Of a DNA stretch of 64,000 nucleotides, positions 32,666 to 39,768 are shown piece by piece. Source of the stretch: Paractinoplanes ovalisporus (GTDB lineage: Bacteria > Actinomycetota > Actinomycetes > Mycobacteriales > Micromonosporaceae); NCBI RefSeq assembly GCF_016834655.1, contig NZ_JAENHP010000009.1:124001-188000 (forward strand), read 5' to 3'. A model generated the notes under the pieces. It did not search any database, was not told where the DNA came from, and saw only the letters and a list, made by a program, of their open reading frames with translations. Each line of letters begins with the position of its first letter. Within the stretch, counting starts at the first letter, position 1. A program made the position numbers and the translations under genes.

Positions 32666-33121
32666 CTAGTGCTGCTGCTGGTGGCGGATGACCTGCACAC
32701 CCACGGTCACCGCCGCCAGCGCCGCCCCGGGCACGAGCATCCACACCGGCCACGGGTAGATGTCGTCGTTCGCACCGGCCACCACGAGCGCGAAGACGAC
32801 CAGGTTGACCACGGTCAGCGACGCCCAGATGGTCCACAGCACGAGCATCGCCGTGGGCAGCCTCCGGGCCGCGCGACGGCGCTCGGCGTCGTGCCGGGCG
32901 CGCACCTCGCTCGCGCTCAGACCCGGGCGGGGCAGGTCGGTGAGGAGCATCAGCAGCTCCTGGTAGGTCTTCGACGAATACGCCAGCCCGACCCGCTCGT
33001 CGTACTCGTGGAGCGTGAGACGGCCCTCGTCGAGCGCCGTCTTCAGCTGGTCGGCGACCTTCTGCCGATCTGCGTCGGCGGCCCGCATCGTCTCGATGTC
33101 GGCCCGGACCTGTTTCGCCAT
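32666..33121 (-). CDS. DUF1707 domain membrane protein
   Basis: A 151-residue protein. The N-terminal segment (about residues 13-60) contains ADADRQKVADQLKTALDEGR and LTLHEYDERVGLAYSSKTY, the DUF1707 motif (a SHOCT-like helical module) very common in actinobacteria. A charged linker and two transmembrane helices follow (AMLVLWTIWASLTVVNLVVF and MLVPGAALAAVTVGVQV). The function is unknown; the domain is thought to mediate oligomerisation. The ATG at 33121 is preceded by AGGAGCG. It is divergent from the downstream methyltransferase. Confidence 0.88.
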   Translation of the reverse strand: MAKQVRADIETMRAADADRQKVADQLKTALDEGRLTLHEYDERVGLAYSSKTYQELLMLLTDLPRPGLSASEVRARHDAERRRAARRLPTAMLVLWTIWASLTVVNLVVFALVVAGANDDIYPWPVWMLVPGAALAAVTVGVQVIRHQQQH

Positions 33122-33198
33122 CGGACGCTCCTTTACGCACCCCCGTCGATGGGGTCAGGCTATCCGAGCGGCAGGAGCGATCGGCAGGGGGAGAAACC

Positions 33199-33849
33199 AT
33201 GAGACTGCGCCTCGAGAACGCCGGCCCGACGGGGTACGACGCGGTGATCGAGCGGAACCGTGCCTCGTACGGCGCGGACGCCGCCGCCCGGCGCGACGCC
33301 AGTCCCAAGTCGAGCTGGAAAGTGGACGAGCGGGCCGCGTTCCTCGACCGCCTGCGGGTGGCCGGCGCCCGCACCCTGCTCGAGGTCGGCTCGGGTACCG
33401 GCCAGGACAGCGCCTATTTCCAGTCCGAGGACCTGGACGTCACCGCCGTCGACCTGTCGCCCGCCATGGTCGAGAAGACCCGGGCCAAGGGCATCCGGGC
33501 CTTCGTACGCGATGTGGTCGCCCTCGGTCTGCCCGAGGGGTCGTTCGACTCGGTCTATTCGCTGAACACGCTCCTGCACGTGCCGAACACCGACCTGGAC
33601 GCCGCCTTACGGGCCATCCGCGCCGTGCTGGTTCCCGGCGGCCTCTTCTATCTGGGCGTCTTCGGCGGCGACCAGGAGGAGGGCGTGGCCGGCGAGGACC
33701 AGCACGTCCCCCCGCGCTTCTTCTCGTTCCGCTCCGACCGCCAGCTGCTGGCCCATGCCGCCGAGGCCTTCGAGATCCTCGACTTCCACGTCTACGACGA
33801 CCGGGCCGGCATCCGCTTCCAGGCCCTCACCCTCGTGAAAGGGGTCTAG
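33199..33849 (+). CDS. Class I SAM-dependent methyltransferase
   Basis: A 216-residue enzyme of the UbiE/Methyltransf_11 type. The SAM motif I reads TLLEVGSGTGQDSAYF (about residue 57), followed by acidic loop TAVDLSPAMVEKTR and motif LPEGSFDSVYSLNTLLHVPN. The substrate is unknown. The N terminus MRLRLENAGPTGYDAVIERN shows no signal. It stops at TAG within a CTAG that is also the stop of the convergent MFS gene. Confidence 0.88.
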   Translation: MRLRLENAGPTGYDAVIERNRASYGADAAARRDASPKSSWKVDERAAFLDRLRVAGARTLLEVGSGTGQDSAYFQSEDLDVTAVDLSPAMVEKTRAKGIRAFVRDVVALGLPEGSFDSVYSLNTLLHVPNTDLDAALRAIRAVLVPGGLFYLGVFGGDQEEGVAGEDQHVPPRFFSFRSDRQLLAHAAEAFEILDFHVYDDRAGIRFQALTLVKGV

Positions 33850-35102
33850 CCGCCCAGGGCCTCCTGCAGGCGGGCGGTGGCCCGGCGGTCGGCGCGGGCG
33901 ATCGATCCGTGCGGCACGGCCGCCACCAGCGCGGCCACCATCAGCACGACCGCCGCGAAGGCGAAGGCCCAGCCGAGCCCGCCCGGCTGGTCGACGATCG
34001 CGCCCGCCACCGCGCCGCCGGCGGCGCTGCCGGCCACCGAGACGGTCACGACCCAGGTGTAGGCCTCGTTCAGCATCGCGGGCGGCGCCAGACGGCCCAC
34101 CAGGTTGGTCTCCACGGTCAGCGCGGGGGCGATCACCGCGCCGCCCAGCACCAGGGCCGTGCCCAGCCAGACCGGGCTCGGCATGAAGGCCAGCACCAGG
34201 AAGCTCAGGGAGACCGCGCCCAGCAGCCACGCGAACTGCCGGGGCAGCTCCATCGCGGGTCGCCGGGTGCCGAACCAGATGCCGCCGATCGCGCTGCCGA
34301 CACCCCAGATTCCCAGCAGTACGCCGCCCAGGCCGTCCCCGCCGCCGTGCTGGCTCGCGTAGGCCGGGACGATCACCCCGGCCGCCCCGAACCCGATGCC
34401 CAGCGCGATCACGCAGACCAGCAGGGCGGGGAAGCCCGACACCTTGAGCGGGCCCAGCCCGCGGGCCGTGTCGTCCGCCTCGTGCCGGTGGTGCTGCCGC
34501 ATGACCGGCAGCCGCGAGATCCACAGTGTGCCCGCGAACGTGGCCGCCGCCGCGCCCAGCAGCGCCGCACCCGGGCTGGTGACCACCACGAAGGCCGCCA
34601 CCAGCATCGGGCCCAGCACGAAGACCAGCTCGAACAGCGAGGTCTCGGCCGCGATGGCCGCCCCGCGCAGGTGATGCTGCCCGCCGCCGGGTTCGGTCAT
34701 GTCCGTCCACGCGCGCCGGATGGCGGCGGTGAGCGGCGGGTAGGTCGCGCCGGCCACGGCCGCGATCACGAAGATCCAGGGCAGCACGCCGGCGCCGCCC
34801 CGGCTGGTCAGCACCAGCGTCACCAGCGCGAGCGGGTGCAGCACGGCGGTGGCGGTGAGGATCGGGGAGGGGCCGATGCGGTCGGCCAGCCGGCCCGCGA
34901 CCGGGCTGAGCGCGGCGCCCGCGAGCGCGTAGACGCCACCGGCCAGGCCGGCCGCGGCGTAGCTGCCGGTCGCCTGCTGCACGAGCAGCAGCAGGGCCAG
35001 CGGGGTCATGCCGATCCCGAGGCGGGCCAAGATCCCTACGCTGAGGAGAACCCGCCCGCCCGGCAACTGCCAAACGCTGAGGTACTGACGCAACGCGGTC
35101 AC
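33846..35102 (-). CDS. MFS transporter (multidrug/unknown substrate)
   Basis: A 418-residue protein with about 12 hydrophobic helices. It begins at GTG 35102 with LSVWQLPGGRVLLSVGILAR and has the loop AGRLADRIGPSPILTATAVL between helices 2 and 3, the usual MFS signature zone. It resembles the small actinobacterial exporters often annotated only as MFS. The promoter region contains two palindromes, suggesting regulated expression, but no regulator gene is adjacent. It shares a 4-base CTAG stop overlap with the convergent methyltransferase. Confidence 0.85.
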   Translation of the reverse strand: MTALRQYLSVWQLPGGRVLLSVGILARLGIGMTPLALLLLVQQATGSYAAAGLAGGVYALAGAALSPVAGRLADRIGPSPILTATAVLHPLALVTLVLTSRGGAGVLPWIFVIAAVAGATYPPLTAAIRRAWTDMTEPGGGQHHLRGAAIAAETSLFELVFVLGPMLVAAFVVVTSPGAALLGAAAATFAGTLWISRLPVMRQHHRHEADDTARGLGPLKVSGFPALLVCVIALGIGFGAAGVIVPAYASQHGGGDGLGGVLLGIWGVGSAIGGIWFGTRRPAMELPRQFAWLLGAVSLSFLVLAFMPSPVWLGTALVLGGAVIAPALTVETNLVGRLAPPAMLNEAYTWVVTVSVAGSAAGGAVAGAIVDQPGGLGWAFAFAAVVLMVAALVAAVPHGSIARADRRATARLQEALGG

Positions 35103-35127
35103 TTTCCCGTCCTCCTTCGCTCGATGC

Positions 35128-35194
35128 GTAACGACCGTTACGGCCTTCGGACCCTAACGCCGGGGCCGCTCGAAACACATCCGCAATATGCGGA
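35128..35194. promoter_or_regulatory. Two palindromes upstream of the MFS gene (operator candidates)
   Basis: GTAACGACCGTTAC (35128-35141) is a perfect palindrome with a 2-base centre, 26 bases before the MFS GTG. TCCGCAATATGCGGA (35180-35194) is a second, 6-bp half sites with a 3-base centre. Both lie in a 168-base gap with no gene. The binding protein is unknown. Confidence 0.5.
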
Positions 35195-35226
35195 GTGGTG
35201 TCGGGAAACACAGGGGTGCTCACAGC

Positions 35227-35255
35227 AAAGGGCCGCCCGAACCGGGCGGCCCTTT
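35227..35255 (-). terminator. Terminator of htpX
   Basis: Perfect 13-bp stem AAAGGGCCGCCCG (35227-35239) and CGGGCGGCCCTTT (35243-35255) with a 3-base loop, 16 bases past the htpX stop. The A3/T3 at the ends of the arms make it workable in either direction. Confidence 0.85.
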
Positions 35256-35270
35256 CGTACTTCAGTGGGG

Positions 35271-36143
35271 TCAGCGGGCGTACTGGATGGCGCCGGCCTG
35301 CTGGCGCAGGCGGGCGACGCGCTCCTCCATCGGCGGGTGGGTGGAGAACAGCTTCGCGAGGCCGCCGCCCCGGAACGGGTTGGCGATCATCAGGTGCGCG
35401 GCGCTGGTGAGCCGGTTGTCGGCCGGCAACGGCAGCCGCTGCGCGCCGTAGTGGATCTTCTCGAGGGCGCTCGCCAGGGCCAGCGGGTCACGGGTCAGCT
35501 CGGCGCCGTCCGCGTCGGCCTGGAACTCGCGGTTGCGGCTGATCGCCAGCTGGATGACGCTCGCGGCCAGTGGTCCGAGGATCAGCATGAGCAGCAGGGC
35601 GGCCGGGTTGGGGTTGTCCTCGTCGTCCGACCCGCCGAGCGGCAGGAAGATCGCCAGCTGGGCCAGCATCGTGATGATGCCGGCCAGCGCGCCGGCCACG
35701 CTCGAGATCAGAATGTCGCGGTTGTACACGTGCGACAGCTCGTGACCGATCACGGCCCGCAGCTCGCGCGGGCTGAGCAGCCGGACGATCCCCTCGGTGA
35801 CGGCGACCGCCGCGTGCTGCGGGTTACGACCCGTCGCGAACGCGTTGGGCTGCATCGTGGGGGAGACGTAGAGCCGGGGCATCGGCTGCCGCGCGGCCGA
35901 GGAGAGCTCGCGCACCATCTGATGGAGCTCGGGGAACTGCGCCTCGCTGCCCGGCTGCGCGCGCATCGCCCGCAGCGCCAGCTTGTCGGAGAAGAAATAG
36001 GTGCCGGCGTTCATGGCCAGCGAGATGAGAACCGCGAAGACCAGACCGCCACTGCCGCCGAGCCAATAGCCGGCGCCCAGGATGATGGCGGTCAGCAGAC
36101 CCAGCAGAGCGGCCGTCTTGAGGCCGTTGTGATGGCTGTGCAA
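35271..36143 (-). CDS. htpX: Membrane zinc metalloprotease HtpX (M48B)
   Basis: A 290-residue protease of membrane-protein quality control. Two N-terminal helices (TAALLGLLTAIILGAGYWLG and LVFAVLISLAMNAGTYFF) precede the zinc motif VIGHELSHVYNRD. The glutamate ligand follows in SRNREFQADADGAEL, with further membrane segments between. The length matches the family. I chose the TTG at 36143 because AAGGAG lies 8 bases upstream and no ATG fits; the N terminus LHSHHNGLKTAALLG is typical. A strong terminator follows. Confidence 0.93.
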   Translation of the reverse strand: MHSHHNGLKTAALLGLLTAIILGAGYWLGGSGGLVFAVLISLAMNAGTYFFSDKLALRAMRAQPGSEAQFPELHQMVRELSSAARQPMPRLYVSPTMQPNAFATGRNPQHAAVAVTEGIVRLLSPRELRAVIGHELSHVYNRDILISSVAGALAGIITMLAQLAIFLPLGGSDDEDNPNPAALLLMLILGPLAASVIQLAISRNREFQADADGAELTRDPLALASALEKIHYGAQRLPLPADNRLTSAAHLMIANPFRGGGLAKLFSTHPPMEERVARLRQQAGAIQYAR

Positions 36144-36209
36144 CAGGGACTCCTTAGATCGGTGATCCGGTAGGACCACGCATCCATGGAACGTCGCCAA
36201 CCTGCTGTT

Positions 36210-37025
36210 TCATCCCCGCGTGGCTGTGAGTTGGCTGGACGACAGCCAGTCGTAGATCTCGCCGTAGACGTCCTGTCCCGGCAGATGCCCGCCGTCATAG
36301 ACGTGTCCGGCCGCGCCCGGAATGTTCGCCAGCAGCCACTCCGGCTCCGCACCGGGCACCGCGGTGTCGTTCGTCCCCCGCCAGACCCCGACCGGCACCC
36401 CGATCGTCCGGACGTCGAAGCCCCACGGCCGCCCGAAGGCGAGCGTGTCGTCGGCCCAGCCGTCGTGGCTCTCGACGAAGGTCGCCCGCAGCCGGGCCAT
36501 CGCGTCCGGGTCGTCCTTCGCGGGCGGCCCCGCCTGCCCGACCATCTCCGGCCCGCCCGCATCGACCGCCGCCATGACGTGGGCCGTGTTCTCGGCGATC
36601 CGCGACCGCACCACGGACTCCTCGCTGACCCCGTCCCGCGGCTTGATCCCGGAGAGCACCGCGCACCGGGTCACCCGATCGCCGAGCAGCGCCGCGCAGG
36701 CCAACGCGTGCGGCCCGCCACCCGAGCCGCCGAAGATCCCGAACCTTTCCCATCCGTACGCGTCGGCGAGCTCGCGGACGTCCGACGCGGCATCGGCCAC
36801 CGTCCGCCCGGGCTGCCGGCTCGACCCGCCGTACCCGGGCCGGTCGTACACGAGCAGGCGGAGCTTGCTGCGTTCCATCGTCGCGATCAGGTCGGGCCGC
36901 TTCCACCGGCAGCTCGGCGACCCGCTGTGAAAGATCGCCGGCGTCCCGTCCACCGGCCCATAGAGGCAATAGCGGAGAAGTCGCCCGTCGGCGGTGGTCA
37001 GCTCATGGCTTTCCGGCAGCGTCAT
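36210..37025 (-). CDS. Alpha/beta hydrolase
   Basis: A 271-residue soluble hydrolase. The oxyanion region is AIFHSGSPSCRWKRPDLIAT. The nucleophile elbow is GIFGGSGGGPHALACAALLG, with the serine at about residue 98. The acid is probably in RGTNDTAVP and the histidine in VYDGGHLPG. The family is large and the substrate cannot be told from sequence. The ATG at 37025 begins MTLPESHELTTADGRLLRYC. The region upstream ends in the tRNA-Tyr terminator, so it has its own promoter. It is on the same strand as htpX, 66 bases before it. Confidence 0.88.
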   Translation of the reverse strand: MTLPESHELTTADGRLLRYCLYGPVDGTPAIFHSGSPSCRWKRPDLIATMERSKLRLLVYDRPGYGGSSRQPGRTVADAASDVRELADAYGWERFGIFGGSGGGPHALACAALLGDRVTRCAVLSGIKPRDGVSEESVVRSRIAENTAHVMAAVDAGGPEMVGQAGPPAKDDPDAMARLRATFVESHDGWADDTLAFGRPWGFDVRTIGVPVGVWRGTNDTAVPGAEPEWLLANIPGAAGHVYDGGHLPGQDVYGEIYDWLSSSQLTATRG

Positions 37026-37047
37026 GGGAAGACATTTAAACGAAGAA

Positions 37048-37071
37048 AGCCCCCGACCGGAGTCGGGGGCT
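37048..37071 (-). terminator. Terminator of tRNA-Tyr
   Basis: Stem AGCCCCCGAC (37048-37057) and GTCGGGGGCT (37062-37071) with a 4-base loop. On the minus strand it is followed by TTTCTTCG. It lies 14 bases downstream of the tRNA and just before the alpha/beta hydrolase start. Confidence 0.88.
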
Positions 37072-37084
37072 TCCTGTCTGCCTG

Positions 37085-37165
37085 TGGCGGGTGAAGGATT
37101 CGAACCTTCGAAGCTTTCGCGACGGATTTACAGTCCGCTCCCATTGGCCGCTCGGGCAACCCGCC
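37085..37165 (-). tRNA. tRNA-Tyr (anticodon GTA)
   Basis: 81 bases on the minus strand fold as a class II tRNA with a long variable arm. The acceptor pair is GGCGGGT/ACCCGCC, the anticodon loop is CTGTAAATC with GTA, and the T-arm reads GGTTCGAATCC. Discriminator base A, no encoded CCA. Confidence 0.95.
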
Positions 37166-37314
37166 TGGGCACACCACCACGGTCTCCCGTGGCAGCGGAG
37201 AACAGCTTAGCCGTACCGCGGTGCGGATTCGCAACCGGGTACGGTCGGCATGTCGGCGCCCGGTTCCCGGGCCCCGCCTTCATCGACGAAGCCCGCATCG
37301 CAGGAGTCCTGATC

Positions 37315-37809
37315 ATGGCAGCCAGCCCGTCCTTCGACATCGTGAGCAAGGTCGACCAGCAGGAGGTCGACAACGCGTTCCACCAGGCGGAAAAGGAGCT
37401 CGGCACCCGGTTCGACTTCCGGGGCACGGGCACCACCGTCGCCAAGTCGGGCGACGCCGGCATCACCATCACCTCCGAGACCGAGGAGAGGGCCAGCGCC
37501 GCCCTCGACGTCTTCAAGGAGAAGCTCGTCAAGCGCAACATCTCGCTGAAGTCGCTCGAGGCGGGGGAGCCCCGGCAGTCCGGCAAGACCTACAAGATCG
37601 ACTGCAAGGTCATCGAGGGCATCGAGACCGACAAGGCCAAGGCGATCAGCAAGAAGATCCGCGACGAGGGCCCCAAGGGCGTCCAGGCCCAGATCCAGGG
37701 CGACCAGCTGCGGGTCACCGGCAAGAAGCGGGACGACCTGCAGGCCGTGATCGCCCTGCTCAAGGCCGAAGACTTCGGCGTCGCCCTCCAGTTCACGAAT
37801 TACCGCTGA
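37315..37809 (+). CDS. YajQ family nucleotide-binding protein
   Basis: A 164-residue protein of the UPF0234/YajQ family: PSFDIVSKVDQQEVDNAFHQ, TRFDFRGTGTTV, a central KAISKKIRDEGPKGVQAQIQ block and QLRVTGKKRDDLQAVIALLK are diagnostic. Family members have a duplicated ferredoxin-like fold and bind cyclic-di-GMP in some proteobacteria. A c-di-GMP enzyme is encoded about 2 kb downstream, but a link is speculative. The ATG at 37315 has CAGGAG upstream. It lies divergently from tRNA-Tyr. Confidence 0.94.
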   Translation: MAASPSFDIVSKVDQQEVDNAFHQAEKELGTRFDFRGTGTTVAKSGDAGITITSETEERASAALDVFKEKLVKRNISLKSLEAGEPRQSGKTYKIDCKVIEGIETDKAKAISKKIRDEGPKGVQAQIQGDQLRVTGKKRDDLQAVIALLKAEDFGVALQFTNYR

Positions 37810-37839
37810 TCCCGCCGCTCATGGCCGCAGACTGAGGCC

Positions 37840-38142
37840 ATGAGCACCAGTTCGTGGACCATGCTGGCCGGCGGGGTGGCCGGAGCGGTTCTCGCGGTGT
37901 TCGGCCTGGTCATTCTGCTGACCGGCCGGGCGCCGGAGCCGACCGCCCGGGCCTTCCGTAACGTGCGGGACGCCGGCTTCTACCACTTCCTCTTCGGCAC
38001 CGCGCTCGGGCTGGTCGTCATCGCCACGAGCATCAACGCCCCGGTCGTCACCGTCATGATCACCGTGATCGCGGTGGCGATGGCCGGGACCGCCCTGGTC
38101 CGGTTCCGGCCGCGCGGGCGCCGGAGACCCGTCAACCGTTAG
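37840..38142 (+). CDS. Small membrane protein, unknown function
   Basis: A 100-residue protein with three hydrophobic segments (MLAGGVAGAVLAVFGLVILL, FHFLFGTA-like region near residue 50, and VVTVMITVIAVAMAGTALV) and an Arg-rich C terminus RFRPRGRRRPVNR that should face the cytoplasm. I do not recognise a family. It lies 30 bases after yajQ and 12 bases before a rhodanese gene on the same strand, so it may belong to one transcript. Confidence 0.65.
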   Translation: MSTSSWTMLAGGVAGAVLAVFGLVILLTGRAPEPTARAFRNVRDAGFYHFLFGTALGLVVIATSINAPVVTVMITVIAVAMAGTALVRFRPRGRRRPVNR

Positions 38143-38154
38143 GGAGCGCCGAGG

Positions 38155-38961
38155 GTGATCGAGCCGGTCGTCAGTGCCGAATGGGTCCGCGACAACCACG
38201 ACCGGGTGATCCTCGCCGACGTGCGGGCCTACCTCGACGGGCGCCGGGGCGCCGACGCGTACGCGCGGGGCCACCTGCCGGGCGCGGTCTTCGTCGACCT
38301 CGACGCCGATCTGGCCGCCCCGCCGACCCCGGCCGACGGGCGCCACCCGCTGCCCGATCCCGCCCACTTCGCCGAGCGGATGTCCGCGCTGGGCATCGGC
38401 GCGGACGACACCGTGATCGCCTACGACGACGCCGGGGGCGTGATGGCCGCCCGGCTCGTGTGGATGCTGAGGGCCCTGGGGCTCGAGGCCGCGCTGCTGG
38501 ACGGCGGGCTGGATGCGTACGGGAAGGAACGCGAAACCGACGCACCCGGCCGGCCCCGCGCGGTTTTCCCCGTACGCCCGTGGCCCGCCGAACGCCTGGC
38601 CGGTCTGACCGACGCCACCTCGGGTGAGTTCGTGGTGCTCGACGCGCGCCAGCCCGAGCGTTTCCGCGGCGAGACCGAGCCGATCGACCCGCGGCCCGGC
38701 CACATTCCCGGCGCCCGCAACGTCTCGTGCCGCGACAACGTCACCGCCGACGGTCGTTTCCTTCCCGCCGAGATCCTGCGGCAGCGTTTCGTGGCGGCCG
38801 GCGTGACCGACGGCGCCGACGTCGTGTCCTACTGCGGCTCGGGCGTCACCGCCTGCCACAACCTGCTCGCCCTGGAACGTGCCGGTTTCGCCCCGGGCCG
38901 CCTCTATCCCGGCTCGTGGTCGCAGTACAGCGCGACCGAACTCCCCGCCGCGACCGCCTAG
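38155..38961 (+). CDS. Sulfurtransferase with two rhodanese domains
   Basis: A 268-residue thiosulfate/3-mercaptopyruvate sulfurtransferase-like enzyme. The N-terminal rhodanese domain (about 1-130) lacks the cysteine and has VIAYDDAGGVMAARLVWMLR in its place. The C-terminal domain carries the active loop SYCGSGVTACHNLLALERAG with the persulfide cysteine. CGSGVTA is typical of these enzymes in actinobacteria. It moves sulfur from thiosulfate or mercaptopyruvate to acceptors such as cyanide or thioredoxin. The GTG at 38155 follows AGGGAG. Its stop TAG lies in a CTAG shared with the convergent HTH-like gene. Confidence 0.92.
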   Translation: MIEPVVSAEWVRDNHDRVILADVRAYLDGRRGADAYARGHLPGAVFVDLDADLAAPPTPADGRHPLPDPAHFAERMSALGIGADDTVIAYDDAGGVMAARLVWMLRALGLEAALLDGGLDAYGKERETDAPGRPRAVFPVRPWPAERLAGLTDATSGEFVVLDARQPERFRGETEPIDPRPGHIPGARNVSCRDNVTADGRFLPAEILRQRFVAAGVTDGADVVSYCGSGVTACHNLLALERAGFAPGRLYPGSWSQYSATELPAATA

Positions 38962-39278
38962 GCGCGGGCCTGCTCCTCGGCCCAGCGGTTGTAGGCCTCC
39001 CACGCCGACTGCTTGGTGGTGCCCAGCGCCGCCCCGATCTGGGTCCACGAGGCGCCGGCGTCCCGGGCCGCCCGCACCATCGACTGGCGGCCATATCCGG
39101 CCTTGCGGGTCACGACCTCGCTCAACGCCAGCATCTCGAGCGCCTCGGCCTGGGTGAGGGGCATGCCGTGTTCCCCGGCCACCGCGGCCAGCGCGTCACG
39201 CATCCTCAACTCGTCGTAGCGCGTTGTAGCGGTCGACAGGGTGTGCTGTCGCTCGAGATCGTCCGGTGAGGTCGTCAC
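38958..39278 (-). CDS. Small HTH-like protein, unknown function
   Basis: A 106-residue protein. The C-terminal half contains RAARDAGASWTQIGAALGTT followed by KQSAWEAYNRW, a homeodomain-like helix-turn-helix common in small actinobacterial proteins. The N-terminal half is helical. It likely binds DNA. Three copies of CCTGACGYC lie 14-51 bases upstream of its GTG start (39278), which suggests self-regulation. It shares CTAG with the sulfurtransferase stop and is divergent from the secreted peptide gene. Confidence 0.7.
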   Translation of the reverse strand: MTTSPDDLERQHTLSTATTRYDELRMRDALAAVAGEHGMPLTQAEALEMLALSEVVTRKAGYGRQSMVRAARDAGASWTQIGAALGTTKQSAWEAYNRWAEEQARA

Positions 39279-39291
39279 GGCGGGAGAGCAT

Positions 39292-39329
39292 GGCGTCAGG
39301 GCTGCCTGACGTCAAGATCGCCTGACGCC
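39292..39329. promoter_or_regulatory. Triplicated 9-bp motif upstream of HTH-like gene (operator candidate)
   Basis: GGCGTCAGG (39292-39300), CCTGACGTC (39305-39313) and CCTGACGCC (39321-39329): the first is the reverse complement of the third, and the middle differs by one base. The first two form an inverted repeat with a 4-base centre, and the third is a direct repeat 7 bases away. Confidence 0.6.
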
Positions 39330-39537
39330 GGACATGCGAATTGCCCTCACTTCTCCCAATATTTCGGACGTAAAGTCGTCAATTCTGCGCGTAACCGTGG
39401 GGGTCGTAACTCAACCGTTCGGTCAGGATTTCCTCATGTGCGGTTTCGACCCGGCGTCGGACACTGCCAGTCGCACACCGCGTGTGGCACCATCATGGAA
39501 CCCCCACCGGAACGCGTAAAAATCGCAGGAGACAAAC

Positions 39538-39711
39538 ATGATCGCGAGGAAGCTGGGCCGTTTCGCCGGCTTGGTTTTCGTGCTCGCCGCCGTTTTCGGG
39601 GGCGTGGCAGCGGCAACTGCGAACAGCGCCGACGGTGCCAACGCAGCAGCCGCGCGCACGGCCAACTCGGGTCCTGCCCAGACGACAAACATCGGCGTCG
39701 AGTGGGACTAG
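39538..39711 (+). CDS. 57-residue secreted peptide upstream of the GGDEF-EAL gene
   Basis: ATG at 39538 with an ideal GCAGGAGACA ribosome site encodes 57 residues. A basic start MIARKLGRFAG and hydrophobic segment LVFVLAAVFGGVAAATA form a Sec signal. A short Ala/Asn-rich mature part of about 30 residues follows, ending TTNIGVEWD. The acidic-aromatic EWD end is striking for such a short peptide. Its stop is 57 bases before the start of a large cyclic-di-GMP enzyme on the same strand, so they may share a transcript. A signalling or matrix role is possible but not shown. I know of no named family. Confidence 0.7.
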   Translation: MIARKLGRFAGLVFVLAAVFGGVAAATANSADGANAAAARTANSGPAQTTNIGVEWD

Positions 39712-39768
39712 GTTTCATCGCCGGCTGACTGACGATTCAACCGGCGTCATTGACCAACGAGGAGCGGG

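Noticed and set aside
33015..36173. Very long plus-strand open frame across the MFS and htpX genes
   Set aside because: It crosses several clear minus-strand genes and consists of Arg/Gly/Ala-rich shadow sequence.
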